A stretch of DNA of 64,000 nucleotides from an uncultured Bacteroidota bacterium (GTDB taxonomy: Bacteria > Bacteroidota > Bacteroidia > Bacteroidales > F082): the NCBI GenBank assembly GCA_903957365.1, contig CAJBPB010000034.1, positions 1-64,000 of the forward strand, given 5' to 3'. Made by a program: the position numbers and the translations under genes. Below, in pieces: positions 45,898 to 55,300 of the stretch. The notes beneath the pieces are model-generated. The model saw nothing but the letters and a program-made list of their open reading frames with translations. It had not been told where the DNA came from and did no database searches. The number at the start of each line of letters is the position of its first letter. Within the stretch, counting starts at the first letter, position 1.

Positions 45898-47724
45898 CTA
45901 TTGAAAAACAATGGTTGCTGGCTTACCGATTTCAAAATCCTTGAATCCAAAATCCTGTGTTTCAAATGAATTTATCTTGAACACATTGTTTCCATTTCCC
46001 GGTATTGAAGGATAGAAGGACAGTGAAATCTGAAAAGTATTGATCACAAGATTATCGTTTTTTATCAAAACGCCAAGGCCGACCTGAGAGTAAGCTTTAC
46101 TGTTCTTAAAACCTGACGTTTCATTTCCTAGCATCCCAAAAGAACAAATGAAATAGGGTCCAAAACGAAAACCAATAAAATTCCACGGACTATAGGATTG
46201 TGTCTGAAAAGTGAGCACTGCGCGACTTGTTCCTTTTAGTACATTACTATTGAATCCTGCAATCCCGAATCCATCATTTATTGTTAAACTATCCGATTCA
46301 AACCGATTAAACCCGATCGTGAGTTGCGGTTTGATAAATTGCCTGAATTTCCATTTACCAACCTCAACAATTCCCGTGAAATAGTTTACACTGAAAGTAA
46401 AAATACCTTGCTCAGCGATTGAACTTCTGATAAATGTCCCTAATTCATAGTTGGCACTCATATATCCCCATGGATGATAATTACCAAATGAAACCCTGGC
46501 CCCTGCATACAATCGGTCAACGCCATTGATTTGCTGAAAGCCGCCGGTGACGCTATATACTTTCCCAATAGGAACGTCCTCAGTAATACCAAATTTAAAA
46601 ATATACTTGTCCTGCACATATTTTCTGGTTGAGATACCAATGCTCCCCAGATAAAAATCTTCATTAAAGAACAAATGTTCGTTGTAAGCGATTACTTCGG
46701 GCCTTTCGAGATACCGGATACGTAAAAACCGCGCTGCTGAAATAAAATTGGTTGTCCGGTCATTTTCTGTATTTCCTTTGAAAACCTGAAGTGCATTACC
46801 TCCCCAAAAATCCTGTGCGTTCAGTCTGTAATCCTGCTTTATTTTCAAGGTATCGCCAGAATCAACATATTCATTCAGATAAAGTTGGGTAAAATTTACG
46901 CCCGCAGCCCATTTAGCAAATGGTGAGAAAAACGGTCGATCCACTTCAAAACTTCGGACAGTATTCCCTTTCTCATCCAATCCATAATGAAATGTGGAGT
47001 TGATATAGGTGTTATTGATATTGGGAATATAGTAATTCGTGTAAAAGGAAGAATTTCCGGTTGTGTGTTGCCATGAAAACCCGTTATTAAATTCGTGTCC
47101 AAGTCCGACGAAGTTATTTGCAGCCAAAGAAACTTTTACGCGTGAACCTGAAACCGAAAAATCAGGGATCAAACTCCATTTATCTAATTCTCTGATAAAT
47201 ACATCGACAGAATCAGAGTTTTTTGACGCATTTTTAAATGTGAATGAAACATCGGTTACATAACCCATACTGCGCACCAAACGTTCAGACTCTTTTACCA
47301 GCAATGAATCAAATTCCTGATTTTTTTTGAAAAGTAAAAGATTACGAATGGTAATAGCGTGTGTTTTCAGATGCAGTGAATTTCCGGTTCTGGCAATGTA
47401 GTTTTGCGTAACTTCAACAGTATCAGCGATTGAATTGCCAAATGGATCAAGTGTAACTATGTTTATGTTTCGGATTGTCTTTCCTTCATGAGCGCTGTAA
47501 GGTTTTCTGACAATTTTCTTATATACTTTCTTTCTGGTTCCAACATCGGTTGGTTTGAAAAAAAAACCGTATGCTAGCTTTGTGAATTTATTACGGACTG
47601 AAAATGATTCAATATTCTTGTAAATCCTGGTTGAATCAATCTTTTTTTCAGGTTGCTGTGCGCTGGCATATTCAATTGATGAAACTGAAGCAATTAAAAA
47701 AATCAAAAAATACTTTAATCTCAT
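45898..47724 (-). CDS. Omp85/BamA-like outer-membrane barrel with POTRA region
   Basis: The roughly 608-residue protein has a signal peptide (MRLKYFLIFLIASVSS, ending ASAQQ). A POTRA-like region follows (about 85-185: GKTIRNINIVTLDPFG and VRSMGYVTDVSFTF). A C-terminal beta-barrel of about sixteen strands (from ~200) ends in the FQ-type aromatic tail expected for Bam substrates. A classical BamA has five POTRAs and about 800 residues, so this shorter protein is a different Omp85-type or two-partner barrel. The frame opens at a TTG at 47733; I prefer the ATG at 47724. It follows mlaD by 69 nt on the same strand, which suggests the outer-membrane partner of the mla system, by inference. Confidence 0.75.
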   Translation of the reverse strand: MRLKYFLIFLIASVSSIEYASAQQPEKKIDSTRIYKNIESFSVRNKFTKLAYGFFFKPTDVGTRKKVYKKIVRKPYSAHEGKTIRNINIVTLDPFGNSIADTVEVTQNYIARTGNSLHLKTHAITIRNLLLFKKNQEFDSLLVKESERLVRSMGYVTDVSFTFKNASKNSDSVDVFIRELDKWSLIPDFSVSGSRVKVSLAANNFVGLGHEFNNGFSWQHTTGNSSFYTNYYIPNINNTYINSTFHYGLDEKGNTVRSFEVDRPFFSPFAKWAAGVNFTQLYLNEYVDSGDTLKIKQDYRLNAQDFWGGNALQVFKGNTENDRTTNFISAARFLRIRYLERPEVIAYNEHLFFNEDFYLGSIGISTRKYVQDKYIFKFGITEDVPIGKVYSVTGGFQQINGVDRLYAGARVSFGNYHPWGYMSANYELGTFIRSSIAEQGIFTFSVNYFTGIVEVGKWKFRQFIKPQLTIGFNRFESDSLTINDGFGIAGFNSNVLKGTSRAVLTFQTQSYSPWNFIGFRFGPYFICSFGMLGNETSGFKNSKAYSQVGLGVLIKNDNLVINTFQISLSFYPSIPGNGNNVFKINSFETQDFGFKDFEIGKPATIVFQ

Positions 47725-47793
47725 GTATTTCAACTACTTTGAATGTTTCAACTGTTACTTTCCAGCCTTTGCAAATTAATTCCTTTTTGCCAA

Positions 47794-48519
47794 TTAAAAT
47801 TTGTCCTGCTTTGCTTTTTCTTCAGCTTCCTTTTTCTTTCTTTCAGCAACTCTGGCTTTTTTGTTAAAAAACCCTTTAAATAAAAAATTATGTTTCACAG
47901 CTTCCATATTTTCGTCCAATCCTCTCGAACTTTTCTTGAGATTGACGATCGTCTGGTTCAGGTTTTCGGCAATTGTCGAATCCTGTATCAACCTGCCTAA
48001 AGTCCCGTTACCACTATTTATCTTAACCATTATTTCAGCCAATTGTTGTGTAATAACTTCAACATAAGCAGCCGACACTTCAACACTTGCCATAATATTA
48101 TCCACTTCTACAGGTTCGGTAGATGCAAGTTCTTCTCCAATTTTGGCCAAAGGAGCATCACTACTTCCCTGGCTGATTACAAGCAGCCGGTCGCCTATCA
48201 GTCCTTCGGAACCCACGGCGACTTCACAATCCGATTTTATGAACTGTTTAATTTCCTGCCTTACCAACATATCAACCCTTACTGTTGAATCGTTGATAAT
48301 GCTAATTTTGTCAACTGTACCAACATTAATACCAGAAAAACGTACGTTGTTGCCAACTTGCAAACCACTTACATTGTAAAAGGTTGTTGTAAGTTTAAAA
48401 ACGGGATTAAACAGGTTTTTTTGTTTACCGATGATAAAAATGGCGATCAGAAATAGAGCCAGTCCACCGGCTACAAAAAGGCCAAGTCGTATTTTATATT
48501 TTTCAGAATGTGAATGCAT
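47794..48519 (-). CDS. mlaD: MCE-domain substrate-binding protein of the Mla system
   Basis: The 241-residue protein has a short cytoplasmic tail, one membrane helix (about 12-31) and an MCE domain (about 38-115: FYNVSGLQVGNNVRFSGINVGTVDKI). A helical tail ends in a lysine-rich coil. MlaD forms a hexameric ring on the periplasmic side of the MlaFE transporter and carries phospholipids. The C-terminal helical part is longer than in E. coli MlaD. It is 44 nt after the mlaF stop. The protein is complete and the MCE motif is clear. Confidence 0.9.
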   Translation of the reverse strand: MHSHSEKYKIRLGLFVAGGLALFLIAIFIIGKQKNLFNPVFKLTTTFYNVSGLQVGNNVRFSGINVGTVDKISIINDSTVRVDMLVRQEIKQFIKSDCEVAVGSEGLIGDRLLVISQGSSDAPLAKIGEELASTEPVEVDNIMASVEVSAAYVEVITQQLAEIMVKINSGNGTLGRLIQDSTIAENLNQTIVNLKKSSRGLDENMEAVKHNFLFKGFFNKKARVAERKKKEAEEKAKQDKF

Positions 48520-48563
48520 GATAATTTGTTTTTGAAATGTATATATTATTAATAAACAATGGG

Positions 48564-49346
48564 TTAACTAAAAAATGATTTTAATATCGGGTCTGATGAG
48601 GTTTCAAATTCCTTTAATTTTCCTTCCAGATATACAACTCCATCCTGTAACATGATCATCCGGTCAGCAGTCTGACGGGCGCAATTGATATCATGTGTGA
48701 TGATTATTGATGAAGTTTTATACTTTTTCTGCACTTCATTGATGAGTTCACTAATCTCATTGGAAGTCACAGGATCGAGGCCGGTTGTAGGTTCGTCGTA
48801 CAACATTATTTTTGGATCAACAACGATAGTACGGGCCAGACTGATTCGTTTTCGCATTCCTCCTGACAATTGTGAAGGCATTTTATATAAAGCATCGGTC
48901 AGACCAACATTCTCAAGTACCTCCTCTATTTTTGCAACAATTTCCTTTTCGGACAGATTACTTTTTATTCTTCGTAAAGGAAACTCAAGGTTCTCTTTCA
49001 CCGTCATGGAATCGTACAAAGCGCCACTTTGAAAAAGAAAGCCAATTTTTTGTCGTAATTCACCCAATTCATTGTTATTCAAAGAATTTAAATCCTGACC
49101 GAATACATTTATTGATCCGCTATCTGCACTTAGTAAGGCAACAATACATTTGATTAAAACAGATTTACCGCTACCCGATTTGCCAAGTACAACAAGATTT
49201 TCACCATTAAAAAGCTGCAATGAAACATCTTTCAACACCTCCTGATCAGCAAAGGATTTCTTCAGATTTTTAATTTCAATCACTGCCTCATGGACTTGAC
49301 CGGAGGATTTCACCTCATCCTGTATTTCAATTGTTTGTGTGCTCAT
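48564..49346 (-). CDS. mlaF: ABC transporter ATPase of the Mla phospholipid system
   Basis: The 260-residue ATPase has VLGKSGSGKSVLIKCIV (Walker A), the ABC signature LSGGMRKRISLARTI, and IMLYDEPTTGLDPVTS (Walker B). LSGGM followed by RKR is typical of the MlaF branch. It powers phospholipid transfer between inner and outer membranes with MlaE and MlaD. The start codon overlaps the mlaE stop by one base (TAATG), so it is translationally coupled. Confidence 0.94.
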   Translation of the reverse strand: MSTQTIEIQDEVKSSGQVHEAVIEIKNLKKSFADQEVLKDVSLQLFNGENLVVLGKSGSGKSVLIKCIVALLSADSGSINVFGQDLNSLNNNELGELRQKIGFLFQSGALYDSMTVKENLEFPLRRIKSNLSEKEIVAKIEEVLENVGLTDALYKMPSQLSGGMRKRISLARTIVVDPKIMLYDEPTTGLDPVTSNEISELINEVQKKYKTSSIIITHDINCARQTADRMIMLQDGVVYLEGKLKEFETSSDPILKSFFS

Positions 49347-50185
49347 TATAGTAACATATCAGTAACCTGTACAGCGATCATGTCAACAATTATCACAAGC
49401 AGTGATGCCAAAACCACAGCAGAATTAGCTGCAATACCAACACTTTCAGTCCCACGACCAGCATGATACCCTTTATAGGTTCCAACCAATCCGATTACCG
49501 CTCCAAAAAAGAATGATTTTATCACAGCAGGAAAGAAATCCATAAAATCAACCACACTGAATGCTTGTGCAAAAAACAATGAAAGAGTTACTTCTCCCTT
49601 TAAATTTGCGCCAGCCCAGCTTCCAACCAATCCAATCGCGTCTGCATACAAAATCAGCAAAGGAATCATCAATGTAGCTGCCAGTACTCTTGTCACAACC
49701 AAAAACCGGATTGGATTTGTTGACGACACTTCCATGGCATCAATCTGTTCAGTTACTTTCATTGAACCGAGCTCAGCGCCCATGCCTGAACCGATTTTAC
49801 CGGCACAGATAAGTGCTGTGATCACAGGACCCATTTCCCTGATCAATGAAACAGCCACCATACCCGGAAGCATGGATACCGCTCCGAAATCGACAAGAAC
49901 CGGCCTGGACTGTATTGTAAGTACCAACCCCATAATGGCTCCAGTGACGGAGATGAGTGGCAGTGTTTTATATCCTATTTGAAAACACTGGTGAAAGAAC
50001 TCTCTTAACTCAAATTTGCGTGAAAAAGTTTCTCTGACTATACTTGATATAAACAGAATAACATCAGCAAAAGCAGTTAAGAAATTACCTGCTTCTTCCG
50101 TTTTTGCCATTGTTTTTTCGCTGAGCCGGACGGTTTGTAAAGTCGCATAACCTGTAACCTTCCTGACTGGATTATATTTTTTCAT
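49346..50185 (-). CDS. mlaE: Permease of the Mla phospholipid ABC transporter
   Basis: The 279-residue protein belongs to the MlaE/YrbE permease family: about five membrane helices, SVTGAIMGLVLTIQSRPVL near residue 78, GKIGSGMGAELGSMKVTEQIDAMEVSSTNPI (the conserved family loop, near 136), and a final helix. The N-terminal extension (MKKYNPVRKVTGYATLQTVRL) is typical of Bacteroidetes. It is the first gene of the unit mlaE-mlaF-mlaD-Omp85-like. One of the six shared composite promoters lies upstream on this strand (50339-50403), with a leader of about 150 nt. Confidence 0.93.
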   Translation of the reverse strand: MKKYNPVRKVTGYATLQTVRLSEKTMAKTEEAGNFLTAFADVILFISSIVRETFSRKFELREFFHQCFQIGYKTLPLISVTGAIMGLVLTIQSRPVLVDFGAVSMLPGMVAVSLIREMGPVITALICAGKIGSGMGAELGSMKVTEQIDAMEVSSTNPIRFLVVTRVLAATLMIPLLILYADAIGLVGSWAGANLKGEVTLSLFFAQAFSVVDFMDFFPAVIKSFFFGAVIGLVGTYKGYHAGRGTESVGIAANSAVVLASLLVIIVDMIAVQVTDMLL

Positions 50186-50338
50186 TTTTCATTTTTACAA
50201 AGTATTCGTGTATTTCTGATTCATTTCAATTGATCTGATATCAATTCTTCTCTTCTGTGGCTTTCCCGAATTTGTCAAAAAAATTTCCGTAGTTTTTAAA
50301 ATATTTTCAGATGAAATCAAACCTCCTGAATATCATCA

Positions 50339-50403
50339 CAAAAGTATATGACCGTACCCGCGCATATGTTACATAAATAATTGTATTAGTTACATGATTC
50401 ACA
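50339..50403 (-). promoter_or_regulatory. Composite promoter module, copy 1 (mla operon)
   Basis: Read on the minus strand: TGTGAATCATGTAA (50390-50403), 13 nt, TTATGTAA (50369-50376), 22 nt, TACTTTTG (50339-50346). It is the most divergent copy, but it has the exact spacing of the others and the best -7 element. Confidence 0.8.
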
Positions 50404-50487
50404 CTTAGGTCAGGAAGCGGAAATTTAAACCGGAAGTGATTTAAAATAATTTACAAGTAACTCATTTATAATTTATTACAACCAATG

Positions 50488-50552
50488 TGTGAATGATGTA
50501 AGTTTTTCGGAAAGTTGTGTAACTGTATCCGGAATTTTGATCCACACCTTTG
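50488..50552 (+). promoter_or_regulatory. Composite promoter module, copy 2 (OmpA/TSP3 gene)
   Basis: TGTGAATGATGTAA (50488-50501), 13 nt, TTGTGTAA (50515-50522), 22 nt, CACCTTTG (50545-50552). The -7 element covers the longest possible start of the gene (50550), so translation begins at 50571 or 50580. Confidence 0.85.
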
Positions 50553-50579
50553 CACTTCATTAATATTAAAATGATCAAA

Positions 50580-52040
50580 ATGAAAAAACTACTATTATTA
50601 TTCACGTGTCTGGTGATGATTACAATCAGTAACGCCCAAACACAAGACAAAAAATGGAATTTTGGACTACATGGCGGAATCACTCAATACAATGGTGATC
50701 TGGGTAATGATTTTTACAAGACTGATATGGCTGTTTATGGTGTCGGAGGCATTTCTGTTTCAAGATATATCAGCAGTCATTTTGATTTGAACCTCTTGAT
50801 AACCAAAGGAACTTTTGGTTATAATCGTCCTCCCGGTTACTTTATCGGAGAGTTCACTTCGGCACTCGTTAATTTCAGATTCAATGTTCTGGCTCCACGA
50901 TATGCTGTAAGACCTTATATTTTTGTCGGAGGTGGCGCCATAGTTTTTGATAAAAATCTTGATATCAGTCCCAAGAAAGTTGATTTTGCTGCACCTTCAT
51001 TTGGTGCCGGTGTCAACTTTAAAGTCACACCAACTGTCATGATAAATTTACAGGAGACATTTATGTATTCAAGTGAAGATACAAGAGATGGGGTTGTTAA
51101 AAATGAAAATGATATGTACCTCATGCATACTGTAGGAGTCACCTTTAATTTCGGAAAGAAAAAAGACGCTGACAACGATGGTGTAGTTGACCGTTCTGAT
51201 AAATGTGCCAATACACCAGCGGGTGTCACTGTTGACAAATCGGGTTGTCCGCTTGATGTTGATAAAGATGGAGTTGCTGACTATATGGACATTTGTCCTG
51301 ATGTTGCCGGAACTAAAGAATTAAAAGGTTGTCCTGATACTGACGGTGATGGTATTGCCGACAAAGACGACCGTTGTCCTAACGTTATCGGAAGCCTGGC
51401 ATTATTGGGTTGTCCTGATGCTGATGGTGATGGAGTAGCCGACCTGGATGATAATTGTCCTGATACAAAAGCCGGTTACAATGTAAATGCAGTTGGCTGC
51501 CCGATGGATAATGACAATGACGGAATCATAAATGAAGAAGATCGTTGCCCTGATGTTACCGGACCAGCCAGTTTAAAAGGTTGTCCTGATACAGATGGTG
51601 ATGGAATTGTTGATCTAGACGACCATTGTCCTCAGGTAATTGGCACCCTGACAAACCATGGCTGTCCTGAAATCACAAAGGAAGTTGCAATAAAGATTAC
51701 CCAGATTGCAAGTAAAATATTCTTCGAAACCAATAGTGATGCACTCAAAGTTGCTTCATTGGTACAACTGGATGAACTGGCTAAAATTCTTAAAGAATAT
51801 GAATCAGCCAATTTACTTATCGAAGGTCATACCGACAGCAAGGGAGCTGATGCTTACAACGAAACACTTTCACAAAAACGTACTGAATCGGTTAAAACTT
51901 ATCTTATGGCGCAAGGCATCATGGAATCACGTTTAACCACCATTGGTTATGGTGAAACCAAACCAATCGCTGACAACGGAACTTCTGTAGGAAGATCCAA
52001 AAACAGAAGAGTTGAATTGAAAACATCATACAAAGAATAA
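50580..52040 (+). CDS. OmpA-family outer-membrane protein with thrombospondin type 3 repeats
   Basis: The roughly 486-residue protein has a signal peptide (MKKLLLLFTCLVMIT, ending SNAQ). An eight-stranded barrel-like domain (about 20-195) is followed by a calcium-binding TSP3 region (about 197-375). It has six to seven units of the DxDxDGxxDxxDxCP type, such as DTDGDGIADKDDRCP. A C-terminal OmpA domain (IFFETNSDALKVASLVQLDEL, IEGHTDSKG, KNRRVEL) should bind peptidoglycan. The start 50580 (or 50571, MIKMKK) follows from the promoter. It ends at a terminator and is the plus-strand partner of the mla operon in the divergent control region. Confidence 0.93.
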   Translation: MKKLLLLFTCLVMITISNAQTQDKKWNFGLHGGITQYNGDLGNDFYKTDMAVYGVGGISVSRYISSHFDLNLLITKGTFGYNRPPGYFIGEFTSALVNFRFNVLAPRYAVRPYIFVGGGAIVFDKNLDISPKKVDFAAPSFGAGVNFKVTPTVMINLQETFMYSSEDTRDGVVKNENDMYLMHTVGVTFNFGKKKDADNDGVVDRSDKCANTPAGVTVDKSGCPLDVDKDGVADYMDICPDVAGTKELKGCPDTDGDGIADKDDRCPNVIGSLALLGCPDADGDGVADLDDNCPDTKAGYNVNAVGCPMDNDNDGIINEEDRCPDVTGPASLKGCPDTDGDGIVDLDDHCPQVIGTLTNHGCPEITKEVAIKITQIASKIFFETNSDALKVASLVQLDELAKILKEYESANLLIEGHTDSKGADAYNETLSQKRTESVKTYLMAQGIMESRLTTIGYGETKPIADNGTSVGRSKNRRVELKTSYKE

Positions 52041-52078
52041 CTTTTTAGATGAAAGTTTGGTTTGCGTTTTGGTTAAAG

Positions 52079-52113
52079 AGGCTGTTGAAGTTCAACAGCC
52101 TTCTTTTGTTTTT
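52079..52113 (+). terminator. Rho-independent terminator after the OmpA/TSP3 gene
   Basis: An 11-bp perfect stem AGGCTGTTGAA/TTCAACAGCCT followed by a T-rich stretch, 39 nt after the stop. Confidence 0.85.
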
Positions 52114-52254
52114 AGAAATCAAACGACTTAAAACAAGTTTCCACTTTCGTAAAAGATTTAAATCATAACACAATCAGTCACTCTTCAAATAGATCAAATA
52201 GTAATATTAACACAATGATTTTCATTCAATTACCAATTCATATCCTGTTGAATG

Positions 52255-52319
52255 TGTGAATGATGTAATTCTTACCGACAATTGTGTAATGCAATCCGGT
52301 GCGAAAGGATAGTCCTTTG
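52255..52319 (+). promoter_or_regulatory. Composite promoter module, copy 3 (Ig-repeat lipoprotein gene)
   Basis: TGTGAATGATGTAA (52255-52268), 13 nt, TTGTGTAA (52282-52289), 22 nt, GTCCTTTG (52312-52319), 38 nt before the ATG at 52358. Confidence 0.85.
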
Positions 52320-52357
52320 TAGTGTGAAAAAATCATCACAACTTAAAAACTAATACT

Positions 52358-55300
52358 ATGAACACAAACAGAAAACGATTATGGATGACCTCTATTATTA
52401 CTACCTTATTACTGGTAATATTTATGGCAGGTTGTAAAAAAGATGACTTTGAAGAAATTCCAGGGGTATGTCCTTTGGTTATCTCAACTAATCCGGCAAA
52501 TGGCGCAACCAATGTACCATTCAACCAGATAATCACAGCTACCTTCAACGAAAAGATGAACCCGGAAACAATTACCCAGTCATCTTTTACGCTGCAGGGA
52601 GGATTAAAAACAAACGTCGCAGGCATCTTAACGTACAATGAAGAGACCGCAACTTTGAGTTTTACACCTGCAAGCCCACTCGCAGCTTTAACAACCTATA
52701 CAGGTACTGTTAAAACTACAGTGAAAGACCTAAGAGGCAATGCATTGCAAACCAATTATATATGGACATTCAGCACGGGTAACATTCTCGCTCCGTCGGT
52801 TATTACTACCGATCCTGTGAACAATGCAACCGGTGTTGTTCTGAATAAAATTGTGTATGCCACATTTAGCATGGAAATGGATCCTTTGACTATTACTGCA
52901 TCCACTTTCACACTTAAAAAAGGTACAACCGTTGTCGCCGGAACAGTTTCCTATTTAGGATCGACTGCTTCTTTTAACCCGACAAGTGTGCTCACATCAA
53001 ACACAGTTTATACGGCTACCATTACAAACGGAGCAAAAAATACCGGAGGTGTTTCATTGCCAGCTAATTACGTATGGACATTTACGACCGGAATTATTCT
53101 GGCTCCTACCGTAATATCAACCAGTCCGGCAAACCTTGAAACCGGTGTATTGCTCAACACAAATATAAGCGCCACATTCAGTGTGCCAATGGATCCGTTG
53201 ACTATCACCAACGCAACTTTTACATTGAAAAACGGATTGACAACCATTGCTGGAACTGTTACACACAATGGTATCATTGCCACTTTCAATCCGAATGCTG
53301 ATCTGCTACAAAATACAGTTTATACAGCAACAATCACAACTGGTGCAAAAAATATGGTTGGGACACCTTTGGCAAATAATTATGTCTGGACATTCACAAC
53401 CTTGTCAACAGCAACACCATCAGTAATTTCTACTGATCCGTTAAACAATGCCACAGATGTGGTTCTTGATAAGAATGAAAGTGCAACTTTTAATATGCCT
53501 ATGGATCCGTTGACCATCACTTCGTCAACTTTTACCTTAAGAAACGGATTAACCCCGGTAACCGGAGTTGTTTCGTATTCAGGATCAACTGCGGTATTTA
53601 ACCCTGATGCTGCATTGTTACCCAATACGCTCTATACAGCTACCATCACAACCGGTGCTAAAAATTTAGCAGGTATCGCACTGGCAGCCAATTACGTATG
53701 GTCATTCACCACATTAGCTGTAACTCCTCCTACGGTTATCCTGACAGATCCATTAAACAATGCGACAAACGTTGTTCTAAACAAAGTTGTAAATGCTACC
53801 TTTAGTATGCAAATGGATCCGTTAACAATCAACGGACTGACTTTTAGCCTGAAAAACGGTACTATAGCAGTTCCGGGCATTGTTACTAATGCGGGCAGAA
53901 TGGCATCCTTTACACCAACAGGCAATCTTTTACCTGGCACTGTTTATACAGCCACCATTACAACCGGAGTAAAAAATCTTGCCGGTACAGCGATGGTTAA
54001 TAATTATGTCTGGACATTCACAACCGGAATAGTTGTCGCCCCAACCGTAATTTCCACTGATCCGGCAAACAATGCAACAGGAGTGGTTCTAAATAAAAAT
54101 GTAGCCGCGACTTTCAGCGTTCCAATGGATCCGTTGACAATTACTACTTCAACATTCACACTTTTCAACGGAACAACACCAGTTACCGGGATCGTTACAT
54201 ACAGCGGTACAACAGCTTTATTCAATCCGACCAATGATCTGGTATCAGGCACAATCTATACCGCTACCATCACAAACGGAGTGAAAAATGTTGCTGGCAC
54301 ACCCATGGCAAATAATTATGTGTGGTCATTTACTACATTATCAGTTGTACCTCCAACAGTTATTTCTACCGATCCAACAAATCTTGAGTTGGGAGTAATT
54401 CTTAATAAAACCATAGCCGCTACATTCAGTGTACAGATGGATCCATTGACGATTACAACCTCATCATTCACCCTCTTCAATGGAACAACACAAGTACCTG
54501 GAATCGTATTATATAGTGGTTCAACGGCTACATTCAACCCAGCGAATGATCTGGTATCTGAAACTGTTTATACAGCTACAATCACAACTTTAGTAAAGAA
54601 TGTGAATGGCACTCCAATGGCAAATAATTATATCTGGACATTTACCACTTCAGCAGCTATTGCTCCAACGGTAATATCTACCGATCCGGCCAACAATGCT
54701 TCCGGTGTAGTACTTGATAAAATCATTGCTGCCACATTCAGTGTTCCAATGAATCCTACGACCATCAATGATGCGACATTTACCTTAATGAATGGCACAA
54801 CGCCTGTCACAGGTTCAGTGGTTTACAGTGGCACAACTGCTACTTTTTTACCAGCAGCAGACCTGTTATCAGGGACTGTTTACACAGCGACCATCAGTAA
54901 TCTGGTTGAAAATACTGCCGGAACCCAAATGCTCGAAAATTATGTCTGGACATTTACCACTTTAACAAGTATTGCTCCAACGGTAATATCTACTGACCCT
55001 TTAAACAATGCTTCCGGTGTAGTGCTCGATAAAATCATTGCTGCCACTTTCAGTGTACCAATGGATCCTTTGACAATTACCAGCACTTCATTCACACTTT
55101 TCAACGGAACAATACCCGTAACAGGAATCGTTTCTTACAGCGGTACAACAGCCTATTTCACAACTTCTGCTGACCTCCTTGCCGGAACAGAATATACAGC
55201 CACTATCACGACTGCAGTTGAAAACCTTAACGGGGTTGCGTTGGAAAATGATTATGTCTGGATCTTTACAACACTTATATTAGCACCACCAACGGTGATT

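Larger units (their letters stand above)
50186..50570. other. Divergent control region with two copies of the shared promoter module
   Basis: The 385 nt between mlaE and the OmpA gene contain no gene. They hold one module on each strand (50339-50403 minus, 50488-50552 plus), so the two units should respond to the same signal. Confidence 0.75.

Noticed and set aside
53068-54810. Series of minus-strand open frames spaced 312 bp inside the Ig-repeat gene
   Set aside because: They repeat because the coding sequence repeats; they are shadows, not genes.
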